From assembly GCA_946619805.1 (NCBI GenBank), contig CAMOMM010000077.1, positions 1 through 5,483 on the forward strand: a DNA stretch of 5,483 bases, given 5' to 3'. This document shows, one piece after another, positions 1 through 5,483 of the stretch (positions are counted from its first letter, which is position 1; each line of letters starts with the position of its first letter). Made by a program: the position numbers and the translations under genes. The stretch is from an uncultured Bacillota bacterium (lineage in GTDB: Bacteria > Bacillota_I > Bacilli_A > Erysipelotrichales > Erysipelotrichaceae). The notes beneath the pieces were generated by a model, which searched no databases, was not told the DNA's origin, and saw only the letters and a program-made list of their open reading frames with translations.

Positions 1-780
1 ATGTCCTGGGTATTCAGTGCTTCCCACTCTGATGACAACAGACTGATCATCGCTTTGGCCTTCATGCTGTCATTCTGCGGGATCTGTGCCCTGATCGATG
101 TATCACCGTTATTAGGCTGTATGTCCATGGGTACGACCTACATCAATATGAGCAAGGATGAGAAGCTGTTCATGCAGCTTAACTACTTCAGTCCGCCTTT
201 ACTGTTACTGTTCTTTGTACGAAGCGGTGTATCATTTGATTTAGGCGCCCTGTTGAATCCTTCGGGATCGATAGGCACGACGCCGTTGCTGTATATCGGC
301 ATCCTGTACTTTTTGGTCAGGATCGTCGGCAAGTATGCCGGAGCTTTCTTGGGCTGCTATATGGTTGGCAAGCCGGCAACGACCAGAAACTATCTGGGCA
401 TGGCCTTGATACCGCAGGCCGGTGTGGCCATCGGTCTGGCTGCCTTAGGTGCCAGAACACTGGGCGGTGAAATGGGCGATGCGCTGAATACCATCATCCT
501 GTCCTCCAGCATTCTCTACGAACTGGTAGGACCGGCCAGTGCCAAACGGTCGCTGTATCTGTCACATTCATATTCCAATAAGATCGAAGACATCGTGGAA
601 GTTGAAGAGACAACTGAGACCGGTGAACAGAAGAATCAGCTTGAACTGCTGATCGAAAGAATTGAAAAGATCCAGAAGGATCTGCCGCGTTTTGATGACA
701 GAGCTGCTGAAGAAGCCTTTACCGAGGCGGCCAGTGAAGTCTACTATGCCGGCAGAAACAGGACCAGAAGGAGAATATAG
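1..780 (+). CDS. Cation:proton antiporter, CPA2/Kef-type, C-terminal part (5' end outside window)
   Basis: This is the C-terminal part of a membrane antiporter expected to exchange Na+ or K+ for H+ across the cytoplasmic membrane. About five hydrophobic segments are visible, near residues 14-36, 62-84, 93-119, 131-150 and 161-180. Family-like motifs are FFVRSGVSFDL (71-81), the PQAGVAIGLA segment (138-147), and SSSILYELVGPASAK (168-182), which is typical of the last helix of Kef-like proteins. Complete CPA2 transporters have roughly 10-13 helices, so the N-terminal half is missing. The ATG at base 1 is probably an internal methionine of a gene entering from the left, although a 5' truncation cannot be excluded. 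After the last helix comes a charged cytosolic tail (190-259), acidic at first, then a possible short helix or coiled coil (211-225), then an Arg-rich end. There is no TrkA/RCK nucleotide-binding domain. The MgtC-like gene starts 2 nt after the stop. The ion specificity cannot be read from this fragment. Confidence 0.85.
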   Translation: MSWVFSASHSDDNRLIIALAFMLSFCGICALIDVSPLLGCMSMGTTYINMSKDEKLFMQLNYFSPPLLLLFFVRSGVSFDLGALLNPSGSIGTTPLLYIGILYFLVRIVGKYAGAFLGCYMVGKPATTRNYLGMALIPQAGVAIGLAALGARTLGGEMGDALNTIILSSSILYELVGPASAKRSLYLSHSYSNKIEDIVEVEETTETGEQKNQLELLIERIEKIQKDLPRFDDRAAEEAFTEAASEVYYAGRNRTRRRI

Positions 781-782
781 AT

Positions 783-1502
783 ATGAGTGATCCAATCGTT
801 GCATTATTAGGACCATGGGCCCGGGGACTGAATACCAGTTCCATCATCTTCAGAATTCTCTTTGCCGTCATATTGGGAACGATCGTCGGCTGGGAAAGAA
901 CCAATAAGAGACATTCCGCCGGATTAAGGACTTTCATCCTGGTATCACTGACCACTACCATCGGTATGATGCTGGATCAGTATCTCAGCGAGGTCTACAA
1001 TGCTGACATGTTCATCATTTCCGGTTCCTCATTAATCTGCCTGGCCATTCTGTCAGTCAATACGATGGTCTACAGTTCCCGTAATCAGATCAAGGGACTG
1101 ACGACTTCCGTTGGTTTGCTGACCTGCGGGGTCATCGGGTTATCACTTGGCTGCGGTCTGTATTTCGTAACAGTCACTGCCTTTGTGCTGTTTATGATCT
1201 CACTGTCGGTATTCCCGACTCTGGAATCCTTCCTGAAGAACAGATCCAACCATTTTGAGATACATCTGGAACTTACCGACAGCCGTTACCTGCAGAACTT
1301 CGTTACGACGATAAGAAGACTGGGACTGATCATTGATGACATCGAGATGAATCCGGCCTATGCCAATTCCGGCTTAAGCGTTTATTCAATCTCTATCTCG
1401 ATCTCCAATGATGAACTGAAGAAGTACAAAACCCACGAGGAAATCATCCAGGCACTGTCTACTCTGGATTATGTTTACCACATTGAGGAAATGATTATTT
1501 AA
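783..1502 (+). CDS. MgtC/SapB family membrane protein
   Basis: This is an integral membrane protein of the MgtC/SapB family, whose members are linked to growth at low Mg2+, membrane-potential or ATP-synthase control, and virulence in some pathogens. The signature GTIVGWERTNKR followed by SAGLRT lies at residues 32-50 and includes the characteristic E38-R39 and A46-G47-L48-R49-T50. A second family block, IKGLTTSVGLL, is at 103-113, followed by GVIGLSLGCGLY (116-127). Hydrophobic segments lie near 20-37, 50-64, 76-96, 107-125 and 127-145. The soluble C-terminus (155-239) has the alternating strand/helix pattern of the ACT-like domain found in longer MgtC relatives. The glycine-rich GIGFLGAG motif normally found between the two blocks is not recognisable; SSLICLAILSVNTM (82-95) occupies that region. 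The start is supported by AGAAGGAG at 766-773, 9 nt upstream and inside the end of the antiporter gene, so the two genes are very probably co-transcribed. The biochemical function is inferred from family only. Confidence 0.88.
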   Translation: MSDPIVALLGPWARGLNTSSIIFRILFAVILGTIVGWERTNKRHSAGLRTFILVSLTTTIGMMLDQYLSEVYNADMFIISGSSLICLAILSVNTMVYSSRNQIKGLTTSVGLLTCGVIGLSLGCGLYFVTVTAFVLFMISLSVFPTLESFLKNRSNHFEIHLELTDSRYLQNFVTTIRRLGLIIDDIEMNPAYANSGLSVYSISISISNDELKKYKTHEEIIQALSTLDYVYHIEEMII

Positions 1503-1519
1503 TCATTTTCTTTTTTTTT
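1485..1519 (+). terminator. Intrinsic terminator overlapping the end of the mgtC-like gene
   Basis: AAATGATT (1489-1496) and AATCATTT (1501-1508) are perfect inverted repeats around the loop ATTT. The stem can extend outward through G-U, G-C, A-U and G-U pairs to 1485 and 1512. A nine-T run (1511-1519) overlaps its base and continues beyond it, the layout of a rho-independent terminator. The stem is AT-rich and so probably of moderate strength. The TAA stop codon (1500-1502) sits at the loop/stem junction, meaning the last codons of the gene form the left arm. It would separate the antiporter/mgtC operon from pnp. Confidence 0.6.
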
Positions 1520-1525
1520 AACATG

Positions 1526-1534
1526 TGGTATTAT
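1526..1534 (+). promoter_or_regulatory. Putative extended -10 promoter of pnp
   Basis: TGGTATTAT reads as a TGn extension (1526-1528) plus a -10 hexamer TATTAT (1529-1534, one mismatch to TATAAT). At 17-nt spacing the -35 position (1506-1511, TTTTCT) is poor, as is usual for extended -10 promoters. The T-rich run upstream would be shared with the preceding terminator. Predicted transcription start is about 1540-1542, giving a leader of about 25 nt that contains only the ribosome binding site. A TTGACA-like TTAACA at 1518-1523 has no well-spaced -10 partner. Confidence 0.5.
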
Positions 1535-1565
1535 AGTCAAGGTTAATAATAAGAGAGGAAAAGAA

Positions 1566-3785
1566 ATGGCTAAAGAAGTATTTAGTATGAATTTCGACGG
1601 ACGTCCTTTATCCGTTGAAATCGGGGAATTAGCCAAACAGGCTGATGGTGCTGTATTAGTAAGATATGGTGATACAGTGGTTATCTCAACAGCCTGCGCA
1701 AGTAACGTTGCGAAAGATACTGATTTCTTCCCGTTAACAGTAAGTTTCGAGGAGAAGTTATATTCAGTGGGTAAGATTCCCGGAGGATTTTTAAGAAGAG
1801 AAGGAAGGCCAAGTGAACACGCTACCCTGACCGCCCGTATGATCGACAGACCGATCCGTCCATTATTTGCGGAAGGATTCAGAAACGAAGTACAGGTAGT
1901 CAATACGGTACTGTCAGTTGACCAGGATTATTCAGCCGAAATGGCTGCCATGCTTGGTGCCTCACTGGCATTAAGCATCAGTAAGATTCCGTTTGAGGGA
2001 CCTATCGCCGGTGTCATCGTCGGACGCGTTGACGGCAAATACATCATCAACCCGACAGTTGAACAGAGCGAAAAGAGTGATCTGAGCCTTACCATCGCCG
2101 GTAAAAAGGATGCCATCATGATGGTTGAAGCCGGTGCCAAGGAGATCTCAGAAGAAGACATGCTTGATGCTCTGATGTTCGGACAGGAATTCATCAGAAT
2201 CCTGTGCGAATGGGAAGAAGAGATCATTGCCAAAGTCGGACATGAAAAAATGGAAGTTGTCCTGTACGAAGTACCGGCAGATCTGAAGAAGGAAATCTAC
2301 GATTACGTATATGACCGTCTGAAAGCTGCTGTCTCAATCAAGGACAAGCTCGAATGCAATAACACTATCGATGCCCTGACCAACGAAACCGTTGAGTATT
2401 TCGGGGAAAAGGAATATGCCAGCGAAAGCGAAAAGGCCAAGACTCTGAAGATGGTCAATGAAGTCTGCACTCAGATCGTCGCTGATGAAGTCAGAAGACT
2501 CATCATCGAGGAAAAGATCAGACCGGATGGCAGAGCAACTGATGAACTCAGACCTCTGGATGCCCAGATCGACCTGCTGCCTAGAGTACACGGTTCAGGC
2601 TTATTCACCAGAGGTCAGACTCAGGTTCTCTCAGCCACCACATTAGGTGCCCTGGGTGACAACCAGATCATCGATGACCTGACAGAAGTTGAAGAAAAGA
2701 GATTCATGCATCATTACAACTTCCCGCCTTACAGTGTCGGTGAAGTAGGACGTATGGGTTCTCCTGGCAGAAGAGAGATCGGACACGGTGCTCTTGGTGA
2801 AAGAGCCCTGAAACAGGTTCTGCCTAGTGAAGACGAATTCCCTTATGCCATCAGAACTGTTGCCGAAGTTCTTGAATCAAACGGTTCAAGTTCACAGGCT
2901 TCAATCTGCGCAGGCACACTGTCATTAATGGCAGCCGGTGTTCCTATCAAGGCTCCGGTAGCCGGTATTGCCATGGGCTTAATTGAAAATGGCAAGGATT
3001 ACACCATCCTGACAGATATTCAGGGTATGGAAGACCACTACGGCGACATGGACTTCAAGGTTGCCGGAACCAGAGAAGGCATTACAGCCTTACAGATGGA
3101 TATCAAGGTTCAGGGTCTGGACAGAAAGATCCTGGGTGAAGCAATGGAACAGGCCAAGAAGGCCAGAATGCAGATCCTGGATGTTCTGGAAGCAGCAATT
3201 GCCAAGCCAAGAGACCATGTATCACAGTATGCTCCTAAGATCTGCAAGATGATGATCCCTGTTGACAAGATCAGAGACGTCATCGGTACAGGCGGAAAGA
3301 ACATCAATGCCATCATCGAAGCAGCCAACGACTGCAAGATCGATATCTCCGATGAAGGCCGTGTTCTGATCTACCACCAGGATCAGGAATCCATCGACAT
3401 CGCCAGAAAGATGATCGAAGACATCACCAGAACCGCCAAGATCGGCGAGATCTACGATGCCAAGGTCGTCAGACTGGAAAGCTACGGTGCCTTTGTGGAA
3501 CTGTTCCCTGGCACAGATGCCTTACTGCATGTATCTGACATGAGATGGGAAAGAGTCAACAAGCCTACCGACATCTACAAGATGGGTGACATCGCTAAGG
3601 TTCAGGTAACTGAAATCGACGAGAAGGGCAGAGTAAACGTTTCTGCCAAGGTTCTGTTAGACAAGCCAGAGGGCTTTGAAGAAGTCAAGGATTACGGACG
3701 CAAGGCGCTGTTTGGAAACAGCGGCAAGTCCTCAACCAAGACTTCAGGCAAGCAGGGCATTACCAGAAAAAAGAAAGTTAACTAG
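1566..3785 (+). CDS. pnp: Polynucleotide phosphorylase (polyribonucleotide nucleotidyltransferase)
   Basis: PNPase is a 3'-to-5' phosphorolytic exoribonuclease that uses phosphate to release nucleoside diphosphates from RNA. It works as a trimer in mRNA turnover, often within a degradosome. All expected domains are present in order: first RNase PH core (about 10-140), helical linker (about 240-320), second RNase PH core (about 322-550), KH domain (about 558-615) with the G574-T-G-G-K loop, and S1 domain (about 624-695). Visible motifs include [12 protein letters not shown] (73-84, the FFRRE-type RNA-contact loop), IDRPIRPLF (93-101), [15 protein letters not shown] (401-415), the phosphate-binding SNGSSS (438-443), and catalytic acidic residues in [10 protein letters not shown] (481-490; D484, D490) and GDMDFKVAG (493-501). 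At 739 aa it is somewhat longer than the 705-711 aa typical of Bacillus and E. coli. The excess is largely a Lys/Ser/Thr-rich basic tail (about 711-739). The start is fixed by AGAGAGG at 1552-1558, 7 nt upstream. A terminator follows directly. Confidence 0.98.
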   Translation: MAKEVFSMNFDGRPLSVEIGELAKQADGAVLVRYGDTVVISTACASNVAKDTDFFPLTVSFEEKLYSVGKIPGGFLRREGRPSEHATLTARMIDRPIRPLFAEGFRNEVQVVNTVLSVDQDYSAEMAAMLGASLALSISKIPFEGPIAGVIVGRVDGKYIINPTVEQSEKSDLSLTIAGKKDAIMMVEAGAKEISEEDMLDALMFGQEFIRILCEWEEEIIAKVGHEKMEVVLYEVPADLKKEIYDYVYDRLKAAVSIKDKLECNNTIDALTNETVEYFGEKEYASESEKAKTLKMVNEVCTQIVADEVRRLIIEEKIRPDGRATDELRPLDAQIDLLPRVHGSGLFTRGQTQVLSATTLGALGDNQIIDDLTEVEEKRFMHHYNFPPYSVGEVGRMGSPGRREIGHGALGERALKQVLPSEDEFPYAIRTVAEVLESNGSSSQASICAGTLSLMAAGVPIKAPVAGIAMGLIENGKDYTILTDIQGMEDHYGDMDFKVAGTREGITALQMDIKVQGLDRKILGEAMEQAKKARMQILDVLEAAIAKPRDHVSQYAPKICKMMIPVDKIRDVIGTGGKNINAIIEAANDCKIDISDEGRVLIYHQDQESIDIARKMIEDITRTAKIGEIYDAKVVRLESYGAFVELFPGTDALLHVSDMRWERVNKPTDIYKMGDIAKVQVTEIDEKGRVNVSAKVLLDKPEGFEEVKDYGRKALFGNSGKSSTKTSGKQGITRKKKVN

Positions 3786-3807
3786 TCTTAACTGAAAGAA
3801 AAAGAAT

Positions 3808-3836
3808 GCTCCGGCAGGGATTTGCCGGGGCTTTTT
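3808..3836 (+). terminator. Intrinsic terminator of pnp
   Basis: GCTCCGGCA (3808-3816) pairs with TGCCGGGGC (3823-3831) to form a 9-bp stem with a single U-G wobble. The loop is GGGATT (3817-3822), and five T residues (3832-3836) follow. An A-rich stretch lies just before the stem. This is a textbook rho-independent terminator 22 nt after the pnp stop codon, and it should largely insulate pnp from trmB. Confidence 0.92.
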
Positions 3837-3864
3837 GACGACAAAAACGTACAATTATCGAGGA

Positions 3865-3893
3865 TTGTGTGAATGTGCTTCTTATTATATTAT
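3865..3893 (+). promoter_or_regulatory. Candidate sigma-A-type promoter upstream of trmB (distal)
   Basis: A -35-like TTGTGT (3865-3870) is separated by exactly 17 nt from a -10-like TATTAT (3888-3893). The start would fall near 3900, giving a leader of about 23 nt. That leader has no purine-rich ribosome binding site before the trmB ATG. The whole 3837-3922 stretch is AT-rich and otherwise has no gene or strong hairpin. It competes with the closer extended -10 candidate, and the sequence alone cannot decide between them. Confidence 0.4.
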
Positions 3894-3907
3894 TTAAAGT
3901 TTAATTG

Positions 3908-3916
3908 TGTTAAAAT
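3908..3916 (+). promoter_or_regulatory. Candidate extended -10 promoter of trmB (proximal, would give a leaderless mRNA)
   Basis: TGTTAAAAT is a TGn extension (3908-3910) followed by the hexamer TAAAAT (3911-3916, one mismatch to TATAAT). There is no good -35 at 16-18 nt spacing (3888-3893 is TATTAT). The usual start point, 6-8 nt after the hexamer, falls at 3922-3924, on the A of the trmB ATG. Use of this promoter would therefore produce a transcript with essentially no 5' leader, which fits the missing Shine-Dalgarno site. Confidence 0.45.
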
Positions 3917-3922
3917 GTTAGC

Positions 3923-4573
3923 ATGAGAATGAGAAAGAAACACTGGGCCAAGGACATGATCGCACAGCGAACAGACTGCGTGATAAGTGATCCCGGTGAG
4001 CTCAGAGGAAACTGGAAACAGCTGGCCGGCGACAGGCAGATCAGAGTTGAAATAGGATCAGGAAAAGGTGACTACTGGATCAGTATGGCTCACCGGTATC
4101 CTGATTGTTTATGGATTGCCGTTGAGAAGGATGAAAGCTGTGTCGGGATAGCTCTGAAGAAGTGTCTGGAGAATACCACGGAAAACATGAAAATTATCAA
4201 CGGTGATGCTGCTGAAATTGAGCAGTGGTTCGCCGAAGATGAGATCGACGTGATCCATCTGAATTTCTCTGATCCATGGCCTAAGAAGAGACAGACCAAG
4301 AGAAGACTGACCTACGGAACCTTCTTAGATTCCTACAGGAAGATATTGAAACCGGACGGTCTGGTCATCATGAAGACTGACAATGCCAAGCTGTTTGAAT
4401 ATTCCCTGGTATCACTCGGTGATAATGGCTGGCATCTGGAAGAAGTCAGCGTTGACTACCGCCGTGAACCACACGATGAGGATGCCATCACGGAATATGA
4501 AGCCAGCTTCATGGCTCTGGGACAGCCTATCTACCGTGCCATCTGGAAGCCTTCAGGAGGTAAGCAGGTATGA
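3923..4573 (+). CDS. trmB: tRNA (guanine(46)-N7)-methyltransferase
   Basis: TrmB transfers a methyl group from S-adenosylmethionine to N7 of G46 in the tRNA variable loop, which stabilises the tertiary fold. The 216 aa length is normal for the family. The SAM-binding motif I is VEIGSGKGD (42-50), with further cofactor-side residues at E68 (AVEKD) and D95 (NGDA). The family hallmark NFSDPWPKKRQTKRRL spans 114-129 and includes the catalytic-region D117 and the basic tRNA-binding run. KTDN (151-154), TEYE (190-193) and LGQPIYRA (199-206) are the other conserved blocks. The N-terminus MRMRKKHWA matches the Gram-positive pattern and supports ATG 3923. An in-frame TAA at 3911-3913 with no start codon after it rules out an upstream start. 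ATG 3929 is the only near alternative. There is no Shine-Dalgarno site, unlike every other gene here. The stop overlaps the next start as ATGA (4570-4573). Confidence 0.97.
   Translation: MRMRKKHWAKDMIAQRTDCVISDPGELRGNWKQLAGDRQIRVEIGSGKGDYWISMAHRYPDCLWIAVEKDESCVGIALKKCLENTTENMKIINGDAAEIEQWFAEDEIDVIHLNFSDPWPKKRQTKRRLTYGTFLDSYRKILKPDGLVIMKTDNAKLFEYSLVSLGDNGWHLEEVSVDYRREPHDEDAITEYEASFMALGQPIYRAIWKPSGGKQV
4555..4561 (+). promoter_or_regulatory. Strong ribosome binding site inside the trmB 3' end
   Basis: AGGAGGT lies 8 nt before the ATG at 4570 and encodes part of the last residues of TrmB. Together with the ATGA stop/start overlap it fixes the start of the lipoprotein gene and indicates translational coupling to trmB. 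Confidence 0.88.
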
Positions 4574-5472
4574 AGAAAGTGATAATGCTGCTGCTTGCCA
4601 TGGTCATGCTGGCGGGATGTACGGCTGTAAAGGTCCCGCTGGATGTTGACTTCAAGAAAGAAGTGCTCAGATCGATCAGGGAGGCTTCGGAAGTGGAACT
4701 GCCGGAGTTTTCAGAGAATAATTCCCATAAGGAATACTATGACTATTACCTGTTTCAGGGTGTCGGTCGCAAGGAGATCGATGAGATCAGCAACATCTTC
4801 ATCTTCTATGATAACGAAGCTGTGCTGAATCTTGATGTTGCCGGTATTCTGAAGCGTTCAGTCTACGAAGACAATACACTGCGTAACATTGAATCCTTCC
4901 AGGGCAAAAGCCTTTATACGGAAGGCAGCTGCCGCAATTCCCGCGGTCTGCCGATGAGCTACCGCATGGAAATGAAGGTAGTTAACGGAACATCCTACAT
5001 TATTCTGCAGACCAATCAGTTCATCTTCACCGCATCATGTCCTTTACTGGAGGCAGATGAGACGATCTATGAAATGATGAAAACCCTGAGAACCTGCAGT
5101 GTCGATACCAATCTGGTTACGGAAACCTATTCAAATCAGGACAAGTCCAGCTACCGGATCACCAACATCCGTCTGTTCAGAGAGATACTGCCGGAAAGCG
5201 GAAGGATCATTGACTACATGGATGACTGGAAGAATGACCCGAGTTACACCGTCATTGACCGTGAAAGCAGACCTGGTGAAATACCGAGTGCCAGTGACAT
5301 CCGGGATGCCGAAAACCAGGACTATGGCGGCCCGGAAGATGAGCCGATCGAGGACAATCCGGTGATCGAGGATGAGGACGATACCATTCCGGTAATTGAG
5401 GAACAAACTGAGGGAACTGCAGAAAACAATGAAGAAAATACGGATGTTTCAGATGAGACATCAGGAGGATAA
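4570..5472 (+). CDS. Predicted lipoprotein of unknown function with acidic C-terminal tail
   Basis: I do not recognise a named family. Residues 1-16 form a lipoprotein signal peptide: two lysines, a hydrophobic run, then the lipobox LAGC with the lipidated cysteine at C17. The mature protein should therefore be anchored to the outer face of the membrane. Residues about 25-230 look like a folded domain mixing helices and strands (for example IFIFY 76-80, YRMEMKVVNGTSYIILQT 131-148, and a helix at 161-174). Cysteines at 121, 157 and 176 could permit one disulfide. The stretch 141-180 (strand, loop, helix, then LRTCSVD) weakly recalls PsbP/Mog1-like folds, which is only an impression. From about 240 to 300 the chain is low-complexity and acidic, with 23 Asp/Glu and one Arg in the last 61 residues. 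It is probably disordered and contains two PVIE units. The start overlaps the trmB stop and has a strong ribosome binding site, so it is co-expressed with trmB and probably with the gene starting at 5476. Confidence 0.87.
   Translation: MKKVIMLLLAMVMLAGCTAVKVPLDVDFKKEVLRSIREASEVELPEFSENNSHKEYYDYYLFQGVGRKEIDEISNIFIFYDNEAVLNLDVAGILKRSVYEDNTLRNIESFQGKSLYTEGSCRNSRGLPMSYRMEMKVVNGTSYIILQTNQFIFTASCPLLEADETIYEMMKTLRTCSVDTNLVTETYSNQDKSSYRITNIRLFREILPESGRIIDYMDDWKNDPSYTVIDRESRPGEIPSASDIRDAENQDYGGPEDEPIEDNPVIEDEDDTIPVIEEQTEGTAENNEENTDVSDETSGG
5356..5402 (+). repeat. Short imperfect direct repeat in the acidic tail of the lipoprotein gene
   Basis: AATCCGGTGATCGAGGA (5356-5372) and ATTCCGGTAATTGAGGA (5386-5402) match at 14 of 17 positions and are offset by exactly 10 codons. 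They encode NPVIED and IPVIEE. A further GATCGAGGA occurs at 5346-5354, 18 nt before its copy at 5364-5372. The offsets are whole codons, so the pattern fits growth of the tail by small in-frame duplications, although convergent low-complexity composition could also explain it. Confidence 0.4.
5463..5468 (+). promoter_or_regulatory. Ribosome binding site for the gene at the right edge
   Basis: AGGAGG lies 7 nt before the ATG at 5476. It is formed by the last sense codons of the lipoprotein gene (Ser-Gly-Gly), just ahead of its TAA stop. This is what supports a real gene start at the window edge. Confidence 0.75.
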
Positions 5473-5475
5473 ATT

Positions 5476-5483
5476 ATGAAGAA
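5476..5483 (+). CDS. Start of a further gene, cut by the right edge
   Basis: Only ATG AAG AA is visible, beginning 3 nt after the lipoprotein stop and preceded by a well-spaced AGGAGG. The tight spacing indicates a third gene in the trmB/lipoprotein operon. An initial Met-Lys followed by a codon starting AA would suit a signal peptide or membrane protein, but the product cannot be named. Confidence 0.6.

Noticed and set aside
1..780. Treating base 1 as the true start of a complete 259-aa antiporter
   Set aside because: Only about five of the expected 10-13 membrane helices are present and no upstream sequence is available to show a ribosome binding site; a gene cut by the window edge is more likely.
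1518..1550. TTAACA (1518-1523) as the -35 box of a pnp promoter
   Set aside because: The only downstream AT-rich hexamers sit at 19-21 nt, and the upstream TATTAT is just 5 nt away; the extended -10 reading is simpler.
1499..1903. Minus-strand open frame of 134 codons opposite the start of pnp
   Set aside because: It lies opposite the well-supported pnp coding sequence, has no recognisable domain, and its 3' end is only the complement of the mgtC/pnp junction; it is best explained as a shadow frame.
3851..3868. Inverted repeat ACAAT/ATTGT upstream of trmB as a possible operator or RNA element
   Set aside because: The arms are only 5 nt with an 8-nt spacer in AT-rich sequence, so chance is a sufficient explanation.
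3894..3904. Palindrome TTAAA-G-TTTAA in the trmB promoter region as a possible repressor site
   Set aside because: It is too short and low in complexity to separate from background in this AT-rich stretch.
4383..4649. Plus-strand open frame of 88 codons spanning the trmB/lipoprotein junction
   Set aside because: It is out of frame with both real genes, and its product has no conserved features.
5131..5406. Minus-strand open frame of 91 codons within the lipoprotein gene
   Set aside because: It is complementary to a gene with a signal peptide, lipobox and ribosome binding site; no promoter, ribosome binding site or protein-like motif supports it.

Overview
The window looks like an ordinary chromosomal segment of a Gram-positive, Bacillota-type bacterium. 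PNPase and TrmB read like their low-GC Gram-positive homologues (the TrmB N-terminus MRMRKKHWA is very close to the Bacillus form as I remember it). Shine-Dalgarno sites are strong AGGAGG types, arginine is mostly AGA, and a lipobox lipoprotein is present. The moderate GC with these traits would suit an Erysipelotrichia-like lineage, but that placement is a guess. All genes are on the + strand and coding density is high.

Layout. (1) 1-1502: the C-terminal part of a CPA2/Kef-type cation:proton antiporter, cut by the left edge, then after a 2-nt gap an MgtC/SapB-family membrane protein. The two form an ion-homeostasis operon that ends in an AT-rich intrinsic terminator built over the mgtC-like stop codon. 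(2) 1503-3836: a compact promoter, a complete pnp (polynucleotide phosphorylase, 739 aa) and a strong GC-rich terminator, so pnp looks monocistronic and is not next to rpsO here. (3) 3837-5483: an AT-rich intergenic region with two candidate promoters, then trmB (tRNA m7G46 methyltransferase). trmB has no Shine-Dalgarno site and may be leaderless. It overlaps by ATGA a 300-aa lipoprotein of unknown function with a very acidic tail. A further gene begins at the right edge.

How the genes fit together: two encode membrane ion/stress proteins, two are RNA-metabolism housekeeping genes (RNA decay and tRNA modification), and the lipoprotein is translationally coupled to trmB without an obvious functional link. 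I found no mobile element, CRISPR array, RNA gene or clearly novel system. The points most worth a second look are the possibly leaderless trmB start, the uncharacterised lipoprotein, and the loss of a normally conserved glycine-rich motif in the MgtC-like protein.
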